A DNA stretch of 64,000 nt from Methanobrevibacter sp. GTDB taxonomy: Archaea > Methanobacteriota > Methanobacteria > Methanobacteriales > Methanobacteriaceae. The DNA lies in assembly GCA_017652345.1 (NCBI GenBank), contig JAGCBE010000205.1, positions 1 to 64,000 of the forward strand, written 5' to 3'. Below, piece after piece: positions 54,117-63,236 of this stretch. Under the pieces are notes generated by a model, which worked only from the letters and a program-made list of their open reading frames with translations, had not been told where the DNA came from and searched no databases. The position numbers and the translations under genes were made by a program. Position 1 is the first letter of the stretch. The number at the start of each line of letters is the position of its first letter.

Positions 54117-57100
54117 AATTATTATTTATATTAATTGTCAAATTTTCAAATTTAAAGTTTACATCAACATCAAAAATAAATCTAAATACAAAGTATTTAC
54201 CATATATAAGACTATTATTATCTGACCTACCAAAATTTCTATTTGCTTCAGCCATACTTATATCTTTATTATTAAGTATGTTTCTGAAGTAATTAAAACT
54301 CCATTTTCCAAGATTGTATCTAGGATATTTATAAGAAGTAGAAATAGCAGTTGTTTCATCACGACTTGTATTCTTAGGAGATATATCATCTTGTTTAACA
54401 TCTGTCCAATTATTATCAATAAGTCTTTTATAAAAAGGATAATCATTAGAAGATTTAATAATTTCTAATAATTCAGAAGCACAAGTATCAGTATATATCA
54501 TAAGTTGTGTACCAGGATATGTTCTGTCAAGGGCTTCTTCTGCTAAGAATAAATAGCCGTTGTTATTAGGAACAATATGTAAACTATCTATTTCACTGCA
54601 AATCCAACTAATAGAATCAAGAGTTTTAATAAATTCATAATCATTATTATAAATAATATCTATTACTGCACAAGGTTTAGTAGGTTTAGTATTAATTTTA
54701 AATGTAGGATAAATATTATCTACTGTAAGCAAATCTCCATATCCTGCATAATTATTGTTTTCACCTTCTATAAGTTTATATAGTTTTCGTTTATCATTTA
54801 TAATTTGTGTAAAATATGTATTGGTTTTTGTGTTAAATGTTTTTTCAAAACTAAAATCGTGGAGACTTACAAACGATTTAGCTTTAATATTATAACTTAA
54901 AATAACTTTAGGATAATTATATCCAATAATAACATTATCTTCAATAATTGCTTGTTTATAAGTTATTTGAATAAAAAATCTATCATTATAATAATCTTCA
55001 CAGAAATTAATAGTTTCTATTGGAAAATATTTAAGAAGTTTATTAATTGGGTCAGATATTGGAGCCATTTGACCTTCACCGGTATAGGCATAAATAACAT
55101 TAACATCTGCATCCCAAAACATATAACCAAATTGAGATAATAAAGAATGATGTTTATTTTTTAATCCTGCAAAACCATATTTAGAACCAACAACTTCTTG
55201 AACACCAGTATCAAAAATATCACTTTCTACTGTTTGTACATTTGTATCAGCAGAACTTAATGCAACTTTACCTGTAAACTTGTAAATACTATCTTGTGTG
55301 TGAACTAAAACAGCATCACCAACACTTATAAGATTTGTTATTATACCTTTATCAGTAGGAATGTTATAAGTAACTTCTGCTAAAAATTTATATACAAAAG
55401 TTTTTTCTTCATCACCTTCGAGTTCAGAAGCTCTTAATGTATTATTATATACTACAATGCTTTCTTTATCGTATACACTATAATATCTTCTAGTATAATT
55501 TTTAAACATAGAAGGGAATGTATATAAATCAGAAAGAGTTAAAGAATCAAAACAGGAAGTAAGTTGACGACCAGCTTCAGAAACAACTTTTTGATTATTC
55601 TCATCTGTAACATATACAGGATCTCCTGTTTCAGAATCATAATAATTTATTTCATATTCTGTATATCTTCTTACAAGTCTCTTAATATCATTAGTTAATT
55701 CAAGAAAATTAAGATTAAAATTAGAATAAATTTTTATTGTATCATTATGTCTGTATGGCATTTTGCTTTCTATTTCAGACAAAGTTATAGTATAATTATT
55801 AGAATTTATTTGCGCTTTATCTTTGTCATAATAGTCAGTAGAGCTAATGAATGTACTATATTCATCTTCAACTTTTTTAGAAATAGTACAAATATAATCC
55901 TGTAAATTAGCAAAATAATCTATAATTTCTAATTTATTATTTTGTATAGAATCTGCAATTTTAAAATATTTAGTACATTTAATTAATTCAAGATTATCTG
56001 TATTAGCTTGAGTAGGAAGAATTATATACCATTTATAACTATCTGGTATGTCACCACCTTCAGAAGTATCTTTTACTACTACTTTACCAGAAGCTCCAAA
56101 TAAAGTAACAAGCTGATCTTCAACTTGTCCGCTATCTACATAAAGTCCATTAAGTTTTGTTGTGATATTAGATGGACTGATTTTATTATAGTCACTATTG
56201 GTTAATTTATAAATAGGAATATTATAAACAAGAGGTACTTGTAATGTATCAACGTCAATGGCATCAAAAGCTAATGCTGTAGCAGGATTTGTTACACCAT
56301 CAGTTTTTTTATAATCCATATCTATGTTCTTAGGATTAATAAGTTCTACAACTTTATTTTCAACTTTTGCTATACTAAAGAAATAATAAGAATATCCGTA
56401 TCGTTTTAATTTATTTTTATAATTAGTATAATTAGTGTAATCACTATTACCACTATTATATACAAACTTGGGTAATAACTTATAATGGTCTTTCGCAAAA
56501 CTGTCATATCTTTGAGTATAAGAATTACCATTATTAATTATATAACCATTTGTAATTTCTCCAGTATCTTTTACAAAATGTATATAAAAATTATAAGACT
56601 GAAAGGGTATCAATGTCTTTACATTAGTTGTTTCAAAATTACTCCCTCTTACAATTTTACCATTTATAAGATTATATCTATATGTTTTATATAAATATCT
56701 TCTTGTAATATTTATCTTATATTTTCTAGGAGATTCACTATATCCAGTAACTCCTGTTATCTTAAATTCAGTAAAATATTCTCTAAAATATAAAGCTTTT
56801 TCTGTTTTTTCTATAGTATCTTCTGTAGTGTCATCAATATAGCCATTATATTTCACTATAGGACTACTTGGATTATTTACATCAAAACCTTGTATTACAC
56901 CACCAAACTGTTCTCTAGCTAAAGTCTGTCTATCATCAATATTTTTAAATATATAAGTAGCCTTTGGAGTTAAATCATTTGAAATCAAAATAGAAGTAGG
57001 ATGTGTATCTGAATAAATACTATAAATATCACAATCTTTAATGCCACCTGCACTACTTATAGCACTACTATATGTACTATAATCTTCTTCGTTTACTATA

Positions 57101-58554
57101 ATATACCTATTAGGTACATATATAGAATCATTAGCATTAGTTAATTTATATAGAGTATTTATAGCATAATTTTTAACGGCAGCTAAATCTTCAGAAGTAT
57201 TATATGTATAACCAGAATCACATCCTTCAATTAAATAATCAGTAGCTCCATCATCTACTGTATCGTCAAACCAACCATCAGGACCTGTTGTAGTTTGTAT
57301 ACTTGTACATATATGAAAATTAGATTCTTCACAAGGGTCTGGAGCTAATGCAGTACCGTTGTCTAATAATGTATCTCTATTGGAAAGTATAGAATTAATA
57401 GTATTATATTCTCCGAAACTTTGTATTATATCTGTATAGTTTGTAATATTATCTGTATTGTATGCTATATTTATATAATTAGCAACCATTTTATCATATA
57501 AATAACTTCCAATGCCTTCTGTAGATTGTCCTTCTTCTTGAATTATCCAGTTTTTAGCATATTCTGCTAAATCTTTATTATAATCGCTTTCTATATAATT
57601 ACTAATATAAAATTTATTTTTAAAATTAGTAATATTTTTAACATTATAAAGATTTAATACAGGTCTAATAATTTCAGATATGTCAATGTCTTCAGTATAA
57701 GCTTTATCGTAATCAAATTTAATACTAGTAGTAGTCATTGGAAATTTCTTCCAAGATTTTGCTTTAATTGTATCGTCATGTGATAATATATAACCTATTT
57801 GAAAACCTTTATAAATTGTATCAAAATCATTATTAAGCTTGTCGACAGCAAATACAAAACTTTCGTTACTATCTACATTAGGTTTTATATATCTAACAGT
57901 ACCTTGTGTAGTATCAGATTGATAAATATTTGCAGTAAACAATTCTTCACTACATGGAAACCATGATGTAAAATAATCTTTTACAATTTCATATCTTACA
58001 AAAAATTGATATACACCATTAGGTATAGTAGCATTATAAGTTCCTTCTGTAACTAAGTTTAAAACAGGAATAATAGGAGCATTGCTATAAATAGATTCAT
58101 CATCATTATCAGTAGATATTGATAAATTTATAGTTTTAATAGGTATTAAAGGTTTAGTTTCTTCATCAAAATTTTCAAAATATTCAGTTATAGTAATAAG
58201 AGTGTCATTTCTTAAATTAACAGTAACAACACCTTCTATAGTTCCTCCACTATACTTCCAACCTGTATGGCATTTTGTAAATTTATCAGTTTCTTTTTGT
58301 TCATCATATTCATAGATAACCGATAAATTGTTAGTATTATTATAAAAAAATAAATATACTTTAGTATTATAAGGAATATATCCAACTAAAGTATAACCAT
58401 CTAAATCACTTGGAAAGTCTATTTTATCAATACCACTATCTCTACTTATAGTATTGTCTTTTAACAATCTTACATTTTTAGCAAATATAAGACTATTATT
58501 ATCTACAACTTGTGGAGTTTTATTAAGGTTTAATTTCGGAATAATACGAGCCAT
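54103..58554 (-). CDS. Muzzle/tail stabilisation protein (1483 aa)
   Basis: By size and position (just after the ring protein gene, just before cargo) it corresponds to the muzzle protein of crAss001, which caps the tail barrel. Its pattern is that of a large beta-rich protein with many Tyr/Asn/Asp repeats. The N-terminal segment FAKNVRLLKDNTISRDSGID is the kind of start seen in tail stabilisation proteins of podoviruses. A conserved-looking block near residue 1130 reads QEVVGSKYGFAGLKNKHHSL. It overlaps the next gene by 14 nt. Confidence 0.7.
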   Translation of the reverse strand: MARIIPKLNLNKTPQVVDNNSLIFAKNVRLLKDNTISRDSGIDKIDFPSDLDGYTLVGYIPYNTKVYLFFYNNTNNLSVIYEYDEQKETDKFTKCHTGWKYSGGTIEGVVTVNLRNDTLITITEYFENFDEETKPLIPIKTINLSISTDNDDESIYSNAPIIPVLNLVTEGTYNATIPNGVYQFFVRYEIVKDYFTSWFPCSEELFTANIYQSDTTQGTVRYIKPNVDSNESFVFAVDKLNNDFDTIYKGFQIGYILSHDDTIKAKSWKKFPMTTTSIKFDYDKAYTEDIDISEIIRPVLNLYNVKNITNFKNKFYISNYIESDYNKDLAEYAKNWIIQEEGQSTEGIGSYLYDKMVANYINIAYNTDNITNYTDIIQSFGEYNTINSILSNRDTLLDNGTALAPDPCEESNFHICTSIQTTTGPDGWFDDTVDDGATDYLIEGCDSGYTYNTSEDLAAVKNYAINTLYKLTNANDSIYVPNRYIIVNEEDYSTYSSAISSAGGIKDCDIYSIYSDTHPTSILISNDLTPKATYIFKNIDDRQTLAREQFGGVIQGFDVNNPSSPIVKYNGYIDDTTEDTIEKTEKALYFREYFTEFKITGVTGYSESPRKYKINITRRYLYKTYRYNLINGKIVRGSNFETTNVKTLIPFQSYNFYIHFVKDTGEITNGYIINNGNSYTQRYDSFAKDHYKLLPKFVYNSGNSDYTNYTNYKNKLKRYGYSYYFFSIAKVENKVVELINPKNIDMDYKKTDGVTNPATALAFDAIDVDTLQVPLVYNIPIYKLTNSDYNKISPSNITTKLNGLYVDSGQVEDQLVTLFGASGKVVVKDTSEGGDIPDSYKWYIILPTQANTDNLELIKCTKYFKIADSIQNNKLEIIDYFANLQDYICTISKKVEDEYSTFISSTDYYDKDKAQINSNNYTITLSEIESKMPYRHNDTIKIYSNFNLNFLELTNDIKRLVRRYTEYEINYYDSETGDPVYVTDENNQKVVSEAGRQLTSCFDSLTLSDLYTFPSMFKNYTRRYYSVYDKESIVVYNNTLRASELEGDEEKTFVYKFLAEVTYNIPTDKGIITNLISVGDAVLVHTQDSIYKFTGKVALSSADTNVQTVESDIFDTGVQEVVGSKYGFAGLKNKHHSLLSQFGYMFWDADVNVIYAYTGEGQMAPISDPINKLLKYFPIETINFCEDYYNDRFFIQITYKQAIIEDNVIIGYNYPKVILSYNIKAKSFVSLHDFSFEKTFNTKTNTYFTQIINDKRKLYKLIEGENNNYAGYGDLLTVDNIYPTFKINTKPTKPCAVIDIIYNNDYEFIKTLDSISWICSEIDSLHIVPNNNGYLFLAEEALDRTYPGTQLMIYTDTCASELLEIIKSSNDYPFYKRLIDNNWTDVKQDDISPKNTSRDETTAISTSYKYPRYNLGKWSFNYFRNILNNKDISMAEANRNFGRSDNNSLIYGKYFVFRFIFDVDVNFKFENLTININNNYGNN

Positions 58555-58557
58555 AAT

Positions 58558-59298
58558 TTATCCTCTAGGTAAAAATGTACTATTATAAAAGAAATTATTC
58601 CAACCATTAACAGTATTATTAATTTCTATTTTAACAGATGTTGCTGCTTTATTTTTAATACTATTCCATTGTATAAAAGGATTAATAGCTGGATTTTGAC
58701 TTTTTAAATCATATATTTGATGTTTACTACCTCTACTGAGATATTTAAATAAACAATACCAAGCTAAAGCTTCAAGTAAAAGTCCATTATCATAAATATA
58801 AGGACATTCACATTGATAATAATCATCAAAATATGTAGCAGTTTCGTAACTTTCTATAATAATTCTATTTGTGTTAAAATTAAGTTCAATTTTATTTCCG
58901 TCTAAAACAAAATTTCTATTAAAACCTTGTCTATTTCTAACTATTTTCATATAGTTAGAACCTGTTTTATCATTATTATCTATAACAGCAAATTCTTGTG
59001 TTGGACTATAAAGTGCACAACCACAAGAACCTTTATTAGAATTTAATTCTGGAATTTCACAACCATCAGTAGTAAAAACTTTTAATTCAGTAGGATTTAT
59101 ACAACAAGGAAATTGAGCAATTTTATCACTTACTTCTAATTCTCTTTGTTTACGCTCCATAGGAAGAATTTGCATCTGTGAAAGAGCATCTGTAACCCAA
59201 GCTGCAACTCTAGGTATCCAATCGCTTTCACTAATATTAAAATCATTATCTATTTTTCCTATTAATCTTGACAGCGTTAATTGGTTCTTGATTTTCAT
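58558..59298 (-). CDS. Ring protein / tail tubular protein, P22 gp4-like (246 aa)
   Basis: The N-terminus LTLSRLIGKIDNDFNISESD followed by WIPRVAAWVTDALSQM is the block I associate with the crAss-like ring protein next to the muzzle (gp43 in crAss001). It would form a ring of the tail barrel below the portal. A Cys-rich stretch (CCINPTELKVFTTDGCEIPE and GSCGCALY) is unusual for a phage structural protein. The start overlaps the previous gene by 53 nt, but the overlap codes for the conserved N-terminus, so it is probably real. It lies 3 bp before the muzzle gene. Confidence 0.7.
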   Translation of the reverse strand: MKIKNQLTLSRLIGKIDNDFNISESDWIPRVAAWVTDALSQMQILPMERKQRELEVSDKIAQFPCCINPTELKVFTTDGCEIPELNSNKGSCGCALYSPTQEFAVIDNNDKTGSNYMKIVRNRQGFNRNFVLDGNKIELNFNTNRIIIESYETATYFDDYYQCECPYIYDNGLLLEALAWYCLFKYLSRGSKHQIYDLKSQNPAINPFIQWNSIKNKAATSVKIEINNTVNGWNNFFYNSTFLPRG

Positions 59299-60199
59299 TT
59301 CTTATAAAATTAGTATAAAGAGTTTTATCTATATTATTACATAAACTTATTTTAGTTTTAAGACCTATTTGCATATTACAAATAGCTTCAAGATCATCTT
59401 TTGCTATTTCTCTAAGTTCTTCATTTGTTTTACCTCTTCCTTCTAAGCCTCTAGTATCAGCAGCTTCAAATTTAAATTTTCTACCATTAGGTAATTTACA
59501 ATCTATAAGAGGAACTTCATAACAAGATTCTATATGTTGTAAAACAGTATAAGGTTCACCATCATAAGGTAAACCATTCTTTTCACACCATTCTGCTTCT
59601 TCTTTATTATAAGGTTTTCCACCTCTAGCAATAATGTCTTCTTTCTTTTTTCTTGTAGCAGCAAAATCTATATGTCGTTTAACTTTATTAAGCCTGCATC
59701 TATTTATACAAGTCCAACCTAAATCACCTTCAAATACATACCCATAACCTTTAATAATCATTTTTTTATGTACTTCATTATAAAAAGTTAATAGAATAGT
59801 ATGATATTGTTTTATTGTTAATAAGAGAATTTTATCATATAATCTTATATCTTCATTTAAATCATAAATTTGTTTTTGTTTTTTAGCTAAATTATATAAA
59901 TCAAATAAATCAGCTACTAAAACATGATTACCTTTACGATTAATAAAAGCTCCTTTTGCTAAACGAATAAACAATCCGTCTATATAAGTATTTTCAACAA
60001 ATTCTTTATAGTCAAAAAGATTTATATTAAATTCATTTTTGTATCGTTCTGCATTAGATTTAATATCTTCATGTAAAGCGTTTACAGAAAGTTTTAAATC
60101 GTCTAAAACAGAAAGAGCCTCTTCTTTTCTTTGTGTATAATCTTCTCTAAGTTTTTTATAATACACACGATAACCTATAGGAGTTTCTTTAAGTGCCAT
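59246..60199 (-). CDS. Conserved crAss-like virion-region protein (317 aa)
   Basis: Not assigned. It has an N-terminal helical domain (about residues 1-130, YYKKLREDYTQRKEEALSVL) and a C-terminal mixed domain with CINRCRLNKVKRHIDFAATR and LPNGRKFKFEAADTRGL. It sits between two ring-type genes, so it is probably a tail or tail-assembly component. The last 53 nt are read in a second frame by the next gene. Confidence 0.6.
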   Translation of the reverse strand: MALKETPIGYRVYYKKLREDYTQRKEEALSVLDDLKLSVNALHEDIKSNAERYKNEFNINLFDYKEFVENTYIDGLFIRLAKGAFINRKGNHVLVADLFDLYNLAKKQKQIYDLNEDIRLYDKILLLTIKQYHTILLTFYNEVHKKMIIKGYGYVFEGDLGWTCINRCRLNKVKRHIDFAATRKKKEDIIARGGKPYNKEEAEWCEKNGLPYDGEPYTVLQHIESCYEVPLIDCKLPNGRKFKFEAADTRGLEGRGKTNEELREIAKDDLEAICNMQIGLKTKISLCNNIDKTLYTNFIRNENQEPINAVKINRKNR

Positions 60200-60205
60200 A
60201 ATTCA

Positions 60206-60892
60206 TTAATTAAATTTTACAGTCGCAGGTATTTCATTTGTTTCTCTATATTGATTAAGTAAATCTCTTTTATAAATAATATCTTTAATTTGACCAATCA
60301 TATCTTCAGATAAAAGCCATTCATTAGTATCCATAAAAGAATCCCACTCTGATATAGTACCATTAGCGATTTCTATAGGAGTAGGATTTTCAAAAGCAGA
60401 TTCTATAACTAGTTTACCAAAAGAAAGAGGTCTATTATCTGCTGGAAATACATAAATAAACCCGTTAATATAATCATAACAAGGAAGTCCTTTTAAACCA
60501 GGAACAAAAGTTCTAAATCTTGCAGTAGTTTCTTTTATAAATGGAATTTCTAAATTAGTTTTAAACCCAACAGTACTAACTCTATCAAAAGGAAGATTGT
60601 TAGTTAATCTAACAGGTCTTGGAACTTGTTGTTCTGTACGAAGAATTTTATCAATGTCTGTATCTTCTATACCTTCAGGCAATATAACTTCTCCGTCATT
60701 TACTGTAATTAAACTAACTTTAAATCTTTGAACTAAACCTTTATCTATATATCCATGATTCTCATAACTTCTTCGTATAATTTCATTACGAGTGTGAATA
60801 ATTAAAGATTTAATATTTTCTCTAAGTGCTTTATTGTTAGGTTGTCCAACACTATGAGCAAATTCAGAAACTATTTGAGAAATGCTAGCCAT
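60206..60892 (-). CDS. Ring / tail tubular-type protein (228 aa)
   Basis: The pattern fits portal-proximal tail proteins of the crAss and P22 gp4 type: helical N-terminus (NKALRENIKSLIIHTRNEII), a beta-rich middle (GLPCYDYINGFIYVFPADNR) and a C-terminal SEDMIGQIKDIIYKRDL helix. It is the first gene of the operon driven by the promoter at 61119-61150. Assignment to one particular ring of the barrel cannot be made from sequence alone. Confidence 0.6.
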   Translation of the reverse strand: MASISQIVSEFAHSVGQPNNKALRENIKSLIIHTRNEIIRRSYENHGYIDKGLVQRFKVSLITVNDGEVILPEGIEDTDIDKILRTEQQVPRPVRLTNNLPFDRVSTVGFKTNLEIPFIKETTARFRTFVPGLKGLPCYDYINGFIYVFPADNRPLSFGKLVIESAFENPTPIEIANGTISEWDSFMDTNEWLLSEDMIGQIKDIIYKRDLLNQYRETNEIPATVKFN

Positions 60893-60931
60893 CTTTATAT
60901 ATTAAATTATAAGGATTAAGTTTAATTATAA

Positions 60932-60948
60932 AACCCCCGTAAGGAGGT
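60932..60948 (-). repeat. TACG hairpin element, copy 19
   Basis: AACCCCCGTAAGGAGGT, intergenic, in the expected leader of the structural operon. Inverted partner of copy 20. Confidence 0.85.
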
Positions 60949-61033
60949 GGATGATAATAAATACACTAAATAAAACATTATTAACCAAAATAATCATAAC
61001 TAATCTGTAAACAAAACGAAAAGCAACATTCAC

Positions 61034-61050
61034 AGTCCTTTACGGGGGTT
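61034..61050 (+). repeat. TACG hairpin element, copy 20
   Basis: AGTCCTTTACGGGGGTT, intergenic, inverted partner of copy 19. The pair can form a long stem in the leader RNA. Confidence 0.85.
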
Positions 61051-61118
61051 CTTATAATTAACTCTTTGTTTATTAATAATTATAATAATATAATATTTAT
61101 TACTATGATTAACAATGA

Positions 61119-61150
61119 CAAAGATAAAACATTTTATCTAAGTATGCAAA
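61119..61150 (-). promoter_or_regulatory. Canonical Bacteroidota-type promoter, structural operon
   Basis: On the - strand: TTTG (61150-61147), 20-bp spacer, TATCTTTG (61126-61119). The leader to ATG 60892 is about 220 nt and contains the inverted element pair. It is the only - strand promoter of this kind that I found in the gene-free gaps. Confidence 0.85.
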
Positions 61151-61279
61151 TCGACTATGCCGTTTTTCCTGTTCATATCGGCTAAATTTGGCTTATTTTA
61201 AGCCTTGTGAACAATTATAACTATTTGAAAATAAAATCGTTTTATGATGATTTTTAAATATTAAAAAATATAGTTAAAT

Positions 61280-61660
61280 TTATAAATGTTTTAACACCAT
61301 TAACATTTTCATAGCTAAATAACCAATAGTATATGCTGGAGGTTCACCAATATCTTTAACATTATAACATTCAAGCATAGCTTGTTTTATATGTTCTGCT
61401 TCATGTACTATAGAATTAATATAATCATATATAGATTTATGATTATTAAAAAGAACAATACTAATGTGATTTTTTATATTACTAATTGTAACAGCTTTAG
61501 CTTTATGTGTAACCATGTTGTTATACACATTATTTATAGTTTTATTAGATATATTAGCAATAATTAAATCTCGTTCAATATAATAAAAAAGGTTATAATC
61601 TATATTATAATAGACTATAACCTTCCAATAATGTTCAACTTTAAACACTTGTTTAATCAT
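61280..61660 (-). CDS. Putative zincin-type metallopeptidase (126 aa)
   Basis: HEAEH at residues 86-90 (HExxH) is followed 16 residues later by GEPPAY with Glu106, the spacing of a small gluzincin-type site. The C-terminal segment PPAYTIGYLAMKML is helical. I recall similar short proteins beside structural genes of gut phages, of unknown target. It could process virion proteins or act in lysis. It overlaps the previous gene by 4 nt. Confidence 0.65.
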   Translation of the reverse strand: MIKQVFKVEHYWKVIVYYNIDYNLFYYIERDLIIANISNKTINNVYNNMVTHKAKAVTISNIKNHISIVLFNNHKSIYDYINSIVHEAEHIKQAMLECYNVKDIGEPPAYTIGYLAMKMLMVLKHL

Positions 61661-62067
61661 ATAAACTCATCCCATGGAATAGGTACACCAAGCCATTTCA
61701 TATCAGCAATCCAACGATTAAAAGTAAGACCTTCACAACCATCAGGATCGTCTAAAGTATCTTTAATATACTTGGCAAGTGATTGTTCACTAGTAATACT
61801 ACTATTTAAATAATCGGCTTTGCACATATTAGCTACATAAATAGCATCATAAAGTTTAGTATTTTTAACTTTTACATTGTTGCTATTTAAAATATTTTCA
61901 ACATCTTTTTTAGTATAAGGTGTAATTGCATCACCTTCTTCGTTAAACATATTTTCAACAGCAAACGTACAAGCAGCTTTATTAAAATGAGGACCATTAT
62001 GGCTCATATAAATAGCTAAATCTTCAGGCATAGTTTCATATGCTGTAAAGTTCTCTCTTCTAGACAT
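61657..62067 (-). CDS. Conserved hypothetical virion-region protein (136 aa)
   Basis: Not recognised by fold. It is acidic and soluble. It starts MSRRENFTAYETMPEDLAIY and includes HFNKAACTFAVENM and a C-terminal RWIADMKWLGVPIPWDEF. The gene couples to the zincin gene by a 4-nt overlap, which suggests the two act together. A terminator-like hairpin separates it from the upstream gene. Confidence 0.65.
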   Translation of the reverse strand: MSRRENFTAYETMPEDLAIYMSHNGPHFNKAACTFAVENMFNEEGDAITPYTKKDVENILNSNNVKVKNTKLYDAIYVANMCKADYLNSSITSEQSLAKYIKDTLDDPDGCEGLTFNRWIADMKWLGVPIPWDEFI

Positions 62068-62082
62068 AATTATAAGAAATTA

Positions 62083-62110
62083 AATAGGAGCGACATAAGC
62101 CACTCCTATT
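62083..62110 (-). terminator. Hairpin between virion-region genes
   Basis: AATAGGAG (62083-62090) pairs with CTCCTATT (62103-62110). On the - strand it is followed by TTTAATTTCTT, so it may be an attenuator or partial terminator. Confidence 0.55.
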
Positions 62111-62121
62111 AGTTAAACAAT

Positions 62122-62352
62122 TTACATACTTCTACGATAACGACCTCTGCGATAACGAGCATTTCGTTTGTTCATGTGCTCCATTTCATCATCGTCATAA
62201 TCTTCATCATAACGATAATCTTCATCATCTTCTTCAGCCTCCATTTTATCTTCAAAGCACTCAATCATATCTTTGATGAACATCTTCATCTTTTTCAACT
62301 TTTTTAGTGTGTCTTTACCTTCAGACTCACTACGAAATCTAACTACCATCAT
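62122..62352 (-). CDS. Small charged protein (76 aa)
   Basis: Three charge blocks in order: a basic N-terminus (KDTLKKLKKMKMF), a strongly acidic middle (EAEEDDEDYRYDEDYDDDEM), and a basic Arg/Tyr tail (RNARYRRGRYRRSM). The tail resembles nucleic-acid-binding peptides. A DNA-condensing or scaffolding role in the head would fit the position but is an inference. Confidence 0.65.
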   Translation of the reverse strand: MMVVRFRSESEGKDTLKKLKKMKMFIKDMIECFEDKMEAEEDDEDYRYDEDYDDDEMEHMNKRNARYRRGRYRRSM

Positions 62353-62358
62353 AATAAT

Positions 62359-62850
62359 TTATTCAGTTTTAGATGTTTTCTCTTTAAGTAAAGCAATAGC
62401 TTCAGCGAGTTGTGCTTTAAGACTTCCTACTTCACTTTTAAGTTCTTTAACTTCATCACTTCCTGCACTACCAGGTATAAGTTCATTCATAACACTCTTA
62501 TACTGGGGAATTAAAGACTCATGATAAGGAGCACTTTTAACAATATCTTCACTCTGTTGAGAAAGAGTTTTAATGTAATTGTAAAGTGAATCTTTATTAT
62601 CAGCAATTACAAAGGCTTTATCTCCAAAATCAGCAATAGCATTATTACTGGGCACTTGTTGGAACTCTCTTTGTTCGCCATTTATATCCACTATAATATT
62701 AAGTCTAAGCTCTGGTATTTGTCCAAACATATTTGGATTATTTTTACCATACGCAGGAATAACTTCTTTTATAGACGCAGTAAACCATTTAACTTTATCT
62801 CGTCTATCAAGTCCGTATAGAACATTTCCTTTACTTAAATTTGAAAACAT
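62359..62850 (-). CDS. Conserved virion-region protein with C-terminal coiled coil (163 aa)
   Basis: Residues 1-85 are beta-rich (SKGNVLYGLDRRDKVKWFTA). Residues about 130-160 form a heptad-repeat helix (SDEVKELKSEVGSLKAQLAE). Similar proteins occur near the capsid gene block in crAss-like phages as I recall them. Function unknown; a capsid-associated or scaffolding role is possible. The 6-bp gap to the next gene indicates one transcript. Confidence 0.6.
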   Translation of the reverse strand: MFSNLSKGNVLYGLDRRDKVKWFTASIKEVIPAYGKNNPNMFGQIPELRLNIIVDINGEQREFQQVPSNNAIADFGDKAFVIADNKDSLYNYIKTLSQQSEDIVKSAPYHESLIPQYKSVMNELIPGSAGSDEVKELKSEVGSLKAQLAEAIALLKEKTSKTE

Positions 62851-62877
62851 AGTTTTAATAATTTAATGATTAATATT

Positions 62878-63216
62878 TTATGCTATCGTTCTAGACATTA
62901 ATGTAAGTAAACCTCTAGTTCTATCATTGAACACAAGAATATTACCAACATTTAAAAGTTCAGCAGCTGTAACTGGAGTACCATTAGGTAAAGTTAATGC
63001 TTTGGTAACATCATTAAGCGTAAGATTTACAGGTAATGTTGTAGTTGCATCAGCTGGAATAACATCACTTATCATAATTGACATATATCCAATAGGCTGA
63101 ATTCTACGAGCACCAAGAGCAATATTAATAGTTTCTGTACCTATAGTAGTATTAGTGGAAACAATATACGGAATACCACCTGCATTAGTTGCTATAACTG
63201 GATTACAACAATTCAT
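62878..63216 (-). CDS. Conserved virion-region protein (112 aa)
   Basis: It begins MNCCNPVIATNAGGIPYIVS and is beta-rich with many Thr, Val and Ala, in the style of small phage head-decoration or fibre-attachment proteins. No family is assigned. The double Cys near the N-terminus matches the Cys-rich neighbour at 63237. The gap is 20 bp. Confidence 0.6.
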   Translation of the reverse strand: MNCCNPVIATNAGGIPYIVSTNTTIGTETINIALGARRIQPIGYMSIMISDVIPADATTTLPVNLTLNDVTKALTLPNGTPVTAAELLNVGNILVFNDRTRGLLTLMSRTIA

Positions 63217-63236
63217 ACTTTTACCTCCTATCCGTA

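Larger units (their letters stand above)
60893..61279. other. 387-bp promoter region of the structural operon
   Basis: No gene. It holds an inverted pair of TACG elements (60932-60948 and 61034-61050), the - strand promoter (61119-61150), and hairpins GCCG...CGGC (61159-61182) and GGCTTATTTTAAGCC (61190-61204) upstream of it on the - strand. Confidence 0.75.

Noticed and set aside
4221..61050. CRISPR array or classic insertion sequence as explanation of the TACG elements
   Set aside because: No regular spacing, no spacers, no transposase; copies are single and dispersed.
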